Assembly: GCF_009739465.1 (NCBI RefSeq)
Contig: NZ_WHOM01000041.1
Coordinates: forward strand, 1 to 41,021
Source: Streptomyces apocyni
GTDB lineage: Bacteria; Actinomycetota; Actinomycetes; Streptomycetales; Streptomycetaceae
Length of the DNA: 41,021 nt
Direction of reading: 5' to 3'
Below, piece by piece: positions 1 through 8,224 of the stretch. The translations under genes were made by a program, and so were the position numbers. Numbering within the stretch: the first letter of the stretch is position 1; the number at the start of each line of letters is the position of its first letter. Under the pieces are notes generated by a model. The model was not told the DNA's origin. It did not search any database and was given only the letters and a program-made list of their open reading frames with translations.

Positions 1-1
1 G

Positions 2-661
2 GCGCAGGCACCGGCCGCTCCCGCGCCCCAGGCTCCCGCCGCCGGTGGCCTCGACCCGCGCAACCTCTGGCCGAACATCCTGGAGGCGGTCAAGAACCGT
101 CGCCGTTTCACCTGGATTCTGCTCAGCCAGAACGCCCAGGTGGCAGGCTTCGACGGACAGACCCTGCAGCTCGGCTTCATCAACGCCGGGGCCCGGGACA
201 ACTTCGCGAGCAGCGGCAGCGAGGACGTACTGCGCCAGGCGCTGTCCGAGCAGTTCAACGTGCAGTGGCGGATCGAGGCGATCGTCGACCCCTCGGGCGG
301 CTCCGCTCCGCCGCCCGCCGCGGCCAACTTCGGCGGCGCCGCGGTCGCCTCGCGCCCCGCAGCCCCGACGCCGACACCGACACCGACACCAGCTCCCACC
401 TCCGCCTCCGCGCCCGAGCCAACCCCGCAGCCGCCCGGGCAGCCCTCGGCGGCCCCGGCGGCAAGCCGGGTCCCCGCCCCAGCTCCGGTTCCGGCTCCCG
501 AGCCGCAGTACCGCGCTCCCGAGCCGCCGCCGCCCGTCGCGCCCGAGGACGACAACCCCGAAGACGACGACCCGGACCTGGACGAGTCCGCCTTGTCCGG
601 CCACGACCTGATCGTCCGCGAACTGGGCGCGACGGTGATCGAGGAGTACACCAACGAATAG
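2..661 (+). CDS. dnaX: DNA polymerase III subunit gamma/tau, C-terminal part (5' end outside window)
   Basis: The open frame enters from the left edge and encodes the last 219 residues. The first part carries [20 protein letters not shown], the tau domain III segment typical of actinobacterial DnaX (clamp-loader subunit that organises the replisome), followed by a folded stretch to about residue 95. The rest is a long Pro/Ala-rich linker containing a [13 protein letters not shown] run, then an acidic segment and a conserved-looking end, DLIVREL...EEYTNE. The ATPase domain lies outside the window. purD follows 98 nt downstream with what looks like its own leaderless promoter, so the two are probably not strictly cotranscribed. 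Identification rests on the tau motif and on the conserved dnaX-purD order of Streptomyces. Confidence 0.85.
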   Translation, partial: AQAPAAPAPQAPAAGGLDPRNLWPNILEAVKNRRRFTWILLSQNAQVAGFDGQTLQLGFINAGARDNFASSGSEDVLRQALSEQFNVQWRIEAIVDPSGGSAPPPAAANFGGAAVASRPAAPTPTPTPTPAPTSASAPEPTPQPPGQPSAAPAASRVPAPAPVPAPEPQYRAPEPPPPVAPEDDNPEDDDPDLDESALSGHDLIVRELGATVIEEYTNE

Positions 662-721
662 ACGAACGAGAACGAGTTCCCCGGTTAGGGCGATCGCACA
701 AGTCCCCTCCGCCCCTACCCG

Positions 722-752
722 TACAAACGCACAGCCGCACGCCAGCTAGGCT
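722..752 (+). promoter_or_regulatory. Putative leaderless promoter of purD
   Basis: A TAGGCT -10 hexamer at 747-752 ends 7 nt before the GTG start at 760. A weak -35 (TACAAA, 722-727) lies 19 nt upstream. No Shine-Dalgarno sequence precedes the GTG. The geometry predicts transcription starting at or next to the start codon. Inference only. Confidence 0.45.
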
Positions 753-759
753 GCACCGC

Positions 760-2019
<1,260 letters not shown>

Positions 2020-2030
2020 CCAACGACACC

Positions 2031-2078
2031 TGACGCGTGGGGCCCGGATCTGACAGCTGATCCGGGCCCCACGCGTCA
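2031..2078. terminator. Perfect 20-bp hairpin terminator after purD
   Basis: Arms 2031-2050 and 2059-2078 are exact reverse complements around an 8-nt loop (TGACAGCT). There is no U-tract, as is common in Streptomyces. It starts 12 nt after the purD stop. The symmetry would let it work on either strand. Confidence 0.85.
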
Positions 2079-2180
2079 TCAGCTTTACCCAAAGCCATTC
2101 CATCGAGTGAGCAGTCCCCCATATGACTGACGGGCCCTGACGCCCCAACTAGGGTGCGGCGCAAGCATTCCGGCACTTGG

Positions 2181-2209
2181 CCCACCGACATTGCGATGTC
2201 AGTGGTGGG
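2181..2209 (+). other. Leader hairpin upstream of the M48-like gene
   Basis: CCCACC-GACAT pairs with ATGTC-(AGT)-GGTGGG around a TGCG loop, about 60 nt before the GTG at 2267. It could be 5' UTR structure or an operator. No function can be assigned from sequence. Confidence 0.35.
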
Positions 2210-2266
2210 TGTCACAGTGGGGGAGTGAGCAAAGCCGTCGCAGGGCAGAGGGGGTGACGTCCGGTC

Positions 2267-4261
2267 GTGTCCGGAACCAGTCTGGGGGGCGAGGCGGGTG
2301 CGCGGGCAGCGCGCTCCCAGGCACTGGCCGTGCTGCGGGTCCGCAGCAGGGCGCTGGCGGTCGCACTGCTGCCCGCCGCGGTCGCCGTGGTGCTGCTGGC
2401 CGCCGTCGCGACCGACCGGATCGGTCGCGGGGGAGGCATGGACGTCGCGCTCTGGTCGCTGAGCGTCGGGGCCCTGTTGGTGCTGCTCGCCGCGGCGGGG
2501 GTGGCACTCGTGGTCGCCCGCGCGCGCCCCGCCCTCAGCCCCACCGTCCCGATCGTCGAGGCGTCGGCCCCCGATCTGTACCGCCTGGTGCGGGACCTCG
2601 CCGACCGCCTGGACGTGCCCGCGCCCTCGGCGATAGCGCTCACCCCGGACTGTGACAGCTGGCTGGAGGACCGTACCCACCCGGCCCAGGGCCCGCCGCG
2701 ATCCCGCGCGTCACGGTCCCGCCGGGCCCGAACCGGCGACGACGGGCCGCGTACGGCGGCGCCCGTGCTCGTCATTGGCTCGCCCTTCATGTGGTGGATG
2801 CGGGTCGGTGAGCTGCGGGCCGTCCTCGCCCCCGTCGTCGCCGGTACGGGCCCGTCGGCGCACCCGGACATAGCCGCGGCCCGGCGCTTCGTGCGGGGGC
2901 TGGACGCCGCGGTGGCCGTCGCGTCCCGGCCCGAAAGAGGGCCGTTGTCCCGCGCCGTCCTGTCCGGTGTCGGCTGGATCTCGCGGCTGCTGCTGCGGGC
3001 TTGCCGCGGTCATGCGGCGGAGATGGAGCGGGGGGTCGCGGCGTCCGCCGCCGAGCGTGCACAGGCTGTGGACTACGGTCCGCGGATCGTCGCCCAGGAG
3101 CAGGTCGGCCTGGCGTACGCGGGCTGGGACCGGCTGTTGACCCGGGTCGCGCTGCCCGCCTGGCGGATGGGCCGCTGGCCCTCGCGGCTGGACGCGGGCG
3201 TGGTCTCCGCGCTCACCGAACTCTCCCGGCGCGACCGGCTGGCCGACGGCTTCGCCTCCCGGCTGGGCCAGCGCCCCGCCTGCGACCTCCTGGAGGAGCC
3301 AGGCACCGTGGACGAGGCCGCTTCACTGCTGGCCGCCCGGCTGTTCCACGGCGGGCCAGCGGAGCAGACTCCGGACTGGTCCCCGGTGGGCTGGCAGGAG
3401 TACCCGGACGAGGTGGTCGACCGCAAGTGGCGGATGGACGCCGCTCGGCTGCACCGGGTCCTGGACACCCTGGGCGTACACGGCGGCCGCACGGGCACCC
3501 CGTCGACCGCGCCCGGCCGAGGAACCGACTCCGGAATCGGCCCCGGTACGGAATCCGGCACCGGCCACGGCGGTGACCTCGTAGCCGTAGCCGTAGCCGA
3601 CCCCGAGGTCCCGACCCTGAACCGGGTCATGGACCACCTGACCGCCACAGAAACGCCGACGCGGGCGTCCGCCCCAGACTCGACGCCCGTACCCGCCCCA
3701 GACCCGACGCCCGTACCCACCCCAGACTCGACGCCCGTACCCGCCCCAGACCCGACGGCCGCATTCACGCCAAAGGCCACCGCGGAGTCCGCGCCACATC
3801 CGCCCCACCACGCCCCAGCAGACACGGCGGCGGACCACGCGCCCCACGCCCCGACCGGCACGGAGAGTGACCGCAGCGAGATCCTCGCGGCGCGGCTCAC
3901 CGCCGAGGTGGCCCGCGAAGAGGCGGCCGCGCCCCCGCCGGTCCCGCCCGGCCTGGGCCCTGACGACGGGTTGTGGGACGACGGACAGCTGCCGCTCTTC
4001 CCGCTCCAGCCACCCCGTACGGGGCGCGAGCTGCTCGTTGACCATGTCACCGCGATGGTCTGCTGTGCCGCCATCGACACCGCGGGCGCCGCCCCCGGCC
4101 TGGACTGGCTGGACGGCCCCGCCCTGCTGATAGCGGGTGAGCGGGCGACGGACCTGGCCCCGCCGGTGCTGAGTCTGGTCGAGGACGGCGACCCCGACCC
4201 ACTGCGGGACTGGCTCGCCCATCGGGGCGTGCGCCCCGAGAAGCCGGTACGCCTGGTCTGA
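2267..4261 (+). CDS. Membrane protein with a degenerate M48 peptidase-like domain and a proline-rich linker
   Basis: 664 residues. Two N-terminal membrane segments (about 30-50 and 60-84) are followed by a region patterned like Streptomyces M48 zinc proteases: VLVIGSPF, then GELRAVLA at 181-188, where M48 enzymes continue with HExxH. Here the next residues are PVVAG, so both histidines and the glutamate are gone. The later ELEAD-type ligand segment reads AEMERGVAAS. A YAGWDRLLTRVALP stretch corresponds to the post-catalytic M48 helix. Residues about 470-505 are an octapeptide repeat (consensus APDxTPVP), then an acidic linker and a C-terminal domain of about 120 residues with no recognised family. 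The best reading is an inactive M48 homologue, perhaps a scaffold; homology is inferred by eye. GTG 2267 is preceded by a GAGGGGG Shine-Dalgarno with rather long spacing. Confidence 0.7.
   Translation: MSGTSLGGEAGARAARSQALAVLRVRSRALAVALLPAAVAVVLLAAVATDRIGRGGGMDVALWSLSVGALLVLLAAAGVALVVARARPALSPTVPIVEASAPDLYRLVRDLADRLDVPAPSAIALTPDCDSWLEDRTHPAQGPPRSRASRSRRARTGDDGPRTAAPVLVIGSPFMWWMRVGELRAVLAPVVAGTGPSAHPDIAAARRFVRGLDAAVAVASRPERGPLSRAVLSGVGWISRLLLRACRGHAAEMERGVAASAAERAQAVDYGPRIVAQEQVGLAYAGWDRLLTRVALPAWRMGRWPSRLDAGVVSALTELSRRDRLADGFASRLGQRPACDLLEEPGTVDEAASLLAARLFHGGPAEQTPDWSPVGWQEYPDEVVDRKWRMDAARLHRVLDTLGVHGGRTGTPSTAPGRGTDSGIGPGTESGTGHGGDLVAVAVADPEVPTLNRVMDHLTATETPTRASAPDSTPVPAPDPTPVPTPDSTPVPAPDPTAAFTPKATAESAPHPPHHAPADTAADHAPHAPTGTESDRSEILAARLTAEVAREEAAAPPPVPPGLGPDDGLWDDGQLPLFPLQPPRTGRELLVDHVTAMVCCAAIDTAGAAPGLDWLDGPALLIAGERATDLAPPVLSLVEDGDPDPLRDWLAHRGVRPEKPVRLV
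3672..3767 (+). repeat. 24-bp tandem repeat, four copies, coding
   Basis: Four consecutive 24-nt units begin at 3672, 3696, 3720 and 3744. Units 1 and 3 are identical, and the fourth has diverged at its end. The units encode the octapeptide PDxTPVPx in the linker of the M48-like protein, so copy-number change stays in frame. Confidence 0.85.
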
Positions 4262-4324
4262 GCGGAGAGGCCGCCACAGTCGGTCGAGTCTGCCCGGAAC
4301 CCGGCACCCGGCACCCGGGCCCCG

Positions 4325-4389
4325 GAACGAGAGGCGAGCAGACGGAGCGGGCAGAGCAGGCGGACCAGGCAGAGCATGCGGAGCAGCGG
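4325..4389. repeat. Purine-biased GAGCAG-type repeats in the intergenic gap
   Basis: The 252-bp gap between 4261 and 4514 holds a stretch built of GAGCAG/GGCAGAGC-like imperfect repeats with a single T in about 65 nt, preceded by a short CCCGGCA tandem near 4298-4318. No ORF of good codon use and no clear hairpin is present. The downstream gene's promoter is probably at 4400-4500. Confidence 0.4.
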
Positions 4390-4513
4390 CTTCCGTTCTC
4401 GCCAATTCGCGACGAACGGTGACGGAGTGCGTGCGTAATGTGATGTGCTGGGATCGGTCGCTGATTCAGCCAGTCGGCGTGTGGACCTCGGGGGAGCGAG
4501 GGAGGGGAGCGAC

Positions 4514-5992
4514 ATGGGAGTGGAGCAGATCCGCCGATGGGAGTCGGGAGCGCTGGCGCATGCCGTCTCGGACCCCTTCGGCCAAGGCCCGCTGCCCTGG
4601 CTGCGCGGCAGCGAGCACTACTTCGACGACACGGGCAAGGTCGTCCCCTGGTACGTCGACCACGCCCCCGCCCCCGGCGCGAACATCCCGACGCCCCGCA
4701 CCAGCGGCCTCTGCGGCGCGGATGACGTACACCGGCAGATCAAGGGCTTCACCGCCACCGGCGCGGCGGCCCCCGGCGAGGCGATCGACTTCCACGTCAC
4801 GGTGGACCCGCCCCAGCAGTTCGGCGTCGACATCTACCGCATCGGGCACTACGGCGGTGACGGCGCCTCGAAGATCACTACCAGCCCCCGGCTCTCCGGC
4901 ATCGTCCAGCCGCCCCCGCTCACCGCCGACCGCACGGTCTCGTGCCACCACTGGTGGCTGTCCTGGCGGTTGCAGATCCCCAGCTACTGGAGCAACGGCG
5001 CCTACGTCGCGGTCCTCACCACCGCCGACGGCTACCGCTCGCACATCCCGTTCACGGTCCGCGACAGTCATCCGGCCGACCTGCTGCTCCTCATGCCGGA
5101 CATCACCTGGCAGGCGTACAACCTCTACCCCGAGGACGGCCGCACCGGCGCCAGCCTCTACCACGCCTGGGACGAGCAGGGCCGTCTGCTCGGCGAGCGC
5201 GACGCTGCCATCACGGTCTCCTTCGACCGCCCGTACGCGGGCGCGGGCCTGCCGCTGCACGTCGGCCACGCCTACGATTTCATCCGCTGGGCCGAGCGGT
5301 ACGGCTACGACCTCGCCTACGCCGACACCCGCGACCTGCACGCGGGCCGCATCGACCCGACGCGCTACCGAGGCCTGGTCTTCCCCGGCCACGACGAGTA
5401 CTGGTCCGTGCCCATGCGCCGCAGCGCCGAACTCGCCAGGGACCACGGCACCTCGCTCGTCTTCCTCTCCGCCAACACCATGTACTGGCAGGTCGAGCTG
5501 GGCCCTTCCGCCTCCGGCGTCGCCGACCGCCTGCTCACCTGCCGTAAGCGCCACGGCCCCGGCAAGCCCGCCCTCTGGCGCGAGATCGACCGGCCCGAAC
5601 AGCAGCTCCTGGGCATCCAGTACGCGGGCCGGGTCCCCGAGCCCAGCCCCATGGTCGTGCGGAACGCCGAGCACTGGCTCTGGGAGGCGACCGGCGCGTA
5701 CGAGGGCGACGAGCTCGCCGGACTGGTCGCGGGCGAGGCCGACCGGTACTTCCCGCGCACACCCCTCCCCGAGCACCAGGGCCGCATTCTGCTCGCCCAC
5801 TCCCCGTACGAGGACAGCGAAGGCACCCGCCGCCACCAGGAGACCTCCCTCTACCGCGCCCCGTCCGGCGCCCTGGTCTTCGCGTCCGGGACGTTCGCGT
5901 GGTCCCCGGCGCTCGACCGCCCCGGCCATGTGGACGCCCGCATCCAACGGGCGACCGCCAACCTCCTGGACCGCATCTGCAAGCGCGACTGA
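4514..5992 (+). CDS. N,N-dimethylformamidase beta-subunit-like protein
   Basis: 492 residues, no signal peptide. It belongs to the family annotated for the large subunit of N,N-dimethylformamidase, an amidohydrolase with mononuclear iron in characterised members. Visible family features are DIYRIGHYGGDGASK in the N-terminal beta domain, the central DITWQAYNLYPEDG, PYAGAGLP, the GHDEYWSVPMRR motif and HSPYEDSEGTRRHQE near the end, before VFASGTFAWSPAL. I cannot map the iron ligands with certainty. ATG 4514 has a strong GGAGGGG Shine-Dalgarno 7-8 nt upstream, preferred over an in-frame ATG at 4445 that lacks one. It sits between a pseudo-peptidase gene and purC, with no purine link apparent. 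Family call good; substrate unknown (many such actinobacterial proteins act on undefined amides). Confidence 0.8.
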   Translation: MGVEQIRRWESGALAHAVSDPFGQGPLPWLRGSEHYFDDTGKVVPWYVDHAPAPGANIPTPRTSGLCGADDVHRQIKGFTATGAAAPGEAIDFHVTVDPPQQFGVDIYRIGHYGGDGASKITTSPRLSGIVQPPPLTADRTVSCHHWWLSWRLQIPSYWSNGAYVAVLTTADGYRSHIPFTVRDSHPADLLLLMPDITWQAYNLYPEDGRTGASLYHAWDEQGRLLGERDAAITVSFDRPYAGAGLPLHVGHAYDFIRWAERYGYDLAYADTRDLHAGRIDPTRYRGLVFPGHDEYWSVPMRRSAELARDHGTSLVFLSANTMYWQVELGPSASGVADRLLTCRKRHGPGKPALWREIDRPEQQLLGIQYAGRVPEPSPMVVRNAEHWLWEATGAYEGDELAGLVAGEADRYFPRTPLPEHQGRILLAHSPYEDSEGTRRHQETSLYRAPSGALVFASGTFAWSPALDRPGHVDARIQRATANLLDRICKRD

Positions 5993-6096
5993 CCGCCACC
6001 AGCGCCTGTATCAGCGCCTGCCGACCCACCCCTGGCCATGGTTCCGTCCGACATGCGGGAGAATCGGGACCATGGACGAAACGACGGGGAGGAACC

Positions 6097-7044
6097 GTGT
6101 CCGGATTCGTTGAAAAGCCCGAGCCTGTAGAGGTGCCGGGCCTGGTGCATCTGCACACCGGCAAGGTGCGCGACCTGTACCAGAACGACGCGGGCGACCT
6201 CGTCATGGTCGCGAGCGACCGTATCTCCGCCTACGACTGGGTGCTGCCCAGCGAGATCCCCGACAAGGGCCGGGTGCTCACCCAGCTGTCGCTGTGGTGG
6301 TTCGAGCGCCTGGCCGACCTGGTCCCGAACCACGTCATCTCCACCGAACTGCCGCCGGGCGCCCCCGACGACTGGGCGGGCCGGACGCTGATCTGCCAGT
6401 CCCTGCGGATGATCCCCGTCGAGTGTGTCGCGCGCGGCTATCTCACCGGCTCGGGGCTGGCCGAGTACGAACAGACCCGCACCGTCTGCGGACTCGCCCT
6501 GCCCGAGGGCCTGGCCGACGGCTCCGAGCTGCCCGCACCGATCTTCACGCCCGCCACCAAGGCCGAGGTCGGCGAGCACGACGAGAACGTGTCGTACGAG
6601 GAGGTCGCCCGCCAGGTCGGCGCCGAGACCGCCGCCCAGCTGCGCCAGGCCACCCTCGCCGTGTACGGCAGGGCCCGGGACATGGCGCGGGACCGCGGGA
6701 TCATCCTGGCGGACACGAAGTTCGAGTTCGGCTTCGCCAGCGACGGCGCGGGTGACGGCGAAGGCAAGGGCGACGGCAAGGGCGCAGCACCCCGGCTCAC
6801 CCTCGCCGACGAGGTCCTCACCCCGGACTCCTCGCGTTTCTGGCCCGCGAAGAGCTGGCAGCCGGGCCGCGCTCAGCCGTCGTACGACAAGCAGTTCGTC
6901 CGGGACTGGCTGACCTCTCCGGCCTCCGGCTGGGACCGCCGCAGCGAGCAGCCGCCGCCCGCGCTGCCGCAGGAGGTCGTGGACCGTACGCGCGCCAAGT
7001 ACCTGGAGGCGTACGAGCTGCTGACGGGTACGGCCTGGTCGTAG
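6097..7044 (+). CDS. purC: Phosphoribosylaminoimidazole-succinocarboxamide synthase (SAICAR synthetase)
   Basis: 315 residues. It ligates aspartate to CAIR with ATP, giving SAICAR. Family signatures are HTGKVRDLY near the start, ASDRISAYDWVLPSEIPDKG, MIPVECVARGYLTGSG, GGIIL/DTKFEFG-type text (RGIILADTKFEFGF) and DEVLTPDSSRFW. GTG 6097 follows GGGGAGG at 6086-6092; the frame is open upstream but the family N-terminus is here. Between the catalytic DTKFEFG and the DEVLTPD motif lies an extra low-complexity Gly/Asp/Lys loop (GDGEGKGDGKG), an insertion that shorter PurC proteins lack and that probably forms a surface loop. It is followed by a strong hairpin shared with the convergent tRNA-Gly gene. 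Confidence 0.97.
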   Translation: MSGFVEKPEPVEVPGLVHLHTGKVRDLYQNDAGDLVMVASDRISAYDWVLPSEIPDKGRVLTQLSLWWFERLADLVPNHVISTELPPGAPDDWAGRTLICQSLRMIPVECVARGYLTGSGLAEYEQTRTVCGLALPEGLADGSELPAPIFTPATKAEVGEHDENVSYEEVARQVGAETAAQLRQATLAVYGRARDMARDRGIILADTKFEFGFASDGAGDGEGKGDGKGAAPRLTLADEVLTPDSSRFWPAKSWQPGRAQPSYDKQFVRDWLTSPASGWDRRSEQPPPALPQEVVDRTRAKYLEAYELLTGTAWS

Positions 7045-7061
7045 CGTGCCGAGGCAGGCAC

Positions 7062-7100
7062 GAAGAAGCCCCCGATGTCACTGACATCGGGGGCTTCTTC
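7062..7100. terminator. Bidirectional terminator between purC and tRNA-Gly
   Basis: Arms 7062-7080 and 7082-7100 are perfect 19-nt reverse complements (GAAGAAGCCCCCGATGTCA). It lies 18 nt after the purC stop and 3 nt past the 3' end of the opposing tRNA, so it can end both transcripts. Confidence 0.9.
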
Positions 7101-7103
7101 CTA

Positions 7104-7179
7104 TGGAGCGAACGACGAGGTTCGAACTCGCGACCTCAACCTTGGCAAGGTTGCGCTCTACCAACTGAGCTACGTTCGC
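7104..7179 (-). tRNA. tRNA-Gly(GCC), CCA encoded
   Basis: Full cloverleaf on the minus strand: acceptor GCGAACG/CGTTCGC, D arm GCTC-AGTTGGTA-GAGC with the GG pair, anticodon arm CAACC-TTGCCAA-GGTTG (anticodon GCC), T arm with TTCGAAC loop, discriminator T and an encoded CCA at 7104-7106. It is the canonical comparator for the aberrant tRNA-Gly at 7593. Confidence 0.96.
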
Positions 7180-7212
7180 CTGCCGCGCCGCTTGGCGCTG
7201 CGTGCGACATCC

Positions 7213-7218
7213 ACTATA
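7213..7218 (-). promoter_or_regulatory. -10 element of tRNA-Gly(GCC) at 7104
   Basis: TATAGT on the minus strand, 34 nt upstream of the tRNA 5' end, is the best -10 match in the 216-nt spacer. The corresponding -35 is poor. Confidence 0.45.
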
Positions 7219-7395
7219 GCCAACGTCGCTGGCGGGTGAGACACACCGCTGTGTGACGGTTCCTCCTGCCGATCTTCGGCCCGGCCGACCTGGCTGTCCT
7301 GGGCGCGCGATCGGCCGCGTATGGCGAGGTGTTGGTGTCCGGACGGCCTGACCGCCAGACAGCCGCGCGCCCCACGGATGTGGCCACCCTCACAC

Positions 7396-7436
7396 GAAGA
7401 AGCCCCGATACCTGAGACAGGTATCGGGGCTTCTTT
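7396..7436 (-). terminator. Terminator of the second tRNA-Gly
   Basis: GAAGAAGCCCCGATACCT (7396-7413) pairs with 7419-7436 over 17-18 bp with a 5-nt loop. It sits 5 nt beyond the tRNA 3' end on the minus strand and resembles the 7062-7100 hairpin, suggesting duplication of a tRNA-terminator unit. Confidence 0.85.
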
Positions 7437-7440
7437 CCCG

Positions 7441-7513
7441 AGCGGACGACCAGGTTCGAACTGGCGACCTCAACCTTGGCAAGGTTGCGCTCTACCAACT
7501 GAGCTACGTCCGC
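7441..7513 (-). tRNA. tRNA-Gly(GCC), CCA not encoded
   Basis: 73-nt cloverleaf, acceptor GCGGACG/CGTCCGC, D loop AGTTGGTA, anticodon loop TTGCCAA, T loop TTCGAAC. It differs from the 7104 copy mainly in the acceptor and T stems. The next three 3' bases read CGG, so CCA must be added by nucleotidyltransferase. Confidence 0.96.
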
Positions 7514-7552
7514 ATCGCATCCGATCGGCTCTCACCGGTCGGCGCAGGCACC

Positions 7553-7583
7553 AGCTTACCTGATCGACTTGCGTGATTGGTAA
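7553..7583 (-). promoter_or_regulatory. Promoter of tRNA-Gly(GCC) at 7441
   Basis: On the minus strand, TTACCA (7578-7583) and TAAGCT (7553-7558) are separated by 19 nt, 39 nt upstream of the tRNA. Confidence 0.45.
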
Positions 7584-7592
7584 GCGATGCAG

Positions 7593-7664
7593 AGCGGGTG
7601 ACAGGAATTGCACACTGCGCCTCCCCCCTGGAAGGGGGGTGTTCTGCTACTGAACTACACCCGC
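7593..7664 (-). tRNA. Atypical tRNA-Gly(UCC), possible peptidoglycan-type tRNA
   Basis: 72 nt on the minus strand. Acceptor GCGGGTG/CACCCGC, D stem GTTC/GAAC and a five-G:C anticodon stem around CTTCCAG (anticodon TCC) are intact. Two tertiary-structure positions are not: the D loop is AGTAGCA, with A in place of G18, and the T arm reads GTGC rather than GTTC, so U55 becomes G. The T stem (CAGTG versus CCTGT) pairs well only if one T is bulged. Loss of G18-U55 with a GUGC T arm is the change described for staphylococcal tRNA-Gly isoacceptors that feed peptidoglycan interpeptide bridges rather than translation. No CCA is encoded. It may instead be the cell's only reader of GGA codons. Confidence 0.85.
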
Positions 7665-7716
7665 ATGTACTCCGCGTGGCCCGGCCTTTCGGCCCGTGCC
7701 CTGCGGCGTGTTCCAG

Positions 7717-7747
7717 ACTCTAGCTGATCAACAGGGGTGCAGCGCAA
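7717..7747 (-). promoter_or_regulatory. Promoter of tRNA-Gly(UCC)
   Basis: On the minus strand, TTGCGC (7742-7747) and TAGAGT (7717-7722) have a 19-nt spacer. TAGAGT is the same -10 as that of tRNA-Asp at 24561. The predicted leader holds a GGCC-GAAA-GGCC tetraloop hairpin near 7682-7693. Confidence 0.45.
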
Positions 7748-7882
7748 GTCGGCTGCGTACGGCGGTGCCAGCTGGGTTGGTGCCGAGGCTGGCGCTGAGG
7801 CTGGCGCCGAGGTTGGGGCCGGGTCGGTCCGGGTCGGTGCGGACCCACCCGGCCACCCGGCCGCCCGGCCGCCCGCCCAGGC

Positions 7883-8224
7883 TCAGTTGGCCGCCTCGAA
7901 CGCCTCGTAGACCCTCTTCGGAATCCGGCCACGCGCCGGTACGTCCATCTTGTGCGACCGCGCCCAGGCGCGAACCGCCGACGGGTCGGCCGTCACCGCG
8001 GTGTGCTTGAAGATGACCTTGCCCGGCTTACCCGCTTTACCCGGCTTCCCGGTCTTCTTGCGGCCCGCGTGCAGGTACGGAGCCAGCGCCTTGCGTAGTT
8101 TCTTGGCATTGGCTGGATTGAGGTCGATCTCGTACGACTTGCCGTCCAGGCCGAAGGCGATCGTTTCCGACGCTTCTCCGCCGTCGATGTCGTCAGAGAG
8201 AGTGACCACGACACGTTGCGCCAC
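7883..8224 (-). CDS. lsrL: Lsr2-family nucleoid-associated protein (LsrL-type paralogue)
   Basis: 113 residues, standard Lsr2 size. Lsr2 proteins bridge AT-rich DNA and silence acquired genes. The N-terminal dimerisation domain starts AQRVVVTLSDDIDGGEA and contains IDLNPANAKKLRKAL. A basic GKPGKAGKPGK linker follows, then the DNA-binding domain with VRAWARSHKMDVPARGRIP, where the RGR triplet is the minor-groove hook. GTG 8224 follows AAGGGA and matches the family start; an ATG 18 nt upstream is in frame but lacks a good site. S. coelicolor has two Lsr2 proteins, and the one beside purQ/purL is the LsrL paralogue, hence the symbol. The upstream gap is AT-rich for this genome, fitting autoregulation (inference). 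Confidence 0.93.
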   Translation of the reverse strand: MAQRVVVTLSDDIDGGEASETIAFGLDGKSYEIDLNPANAKKLRKALAPYLHAGRKKTGKPGKAGKPGKVIFKHTAVTADPSAVRAWARSHKMDVPARGRIPKRVYEAFEAAN

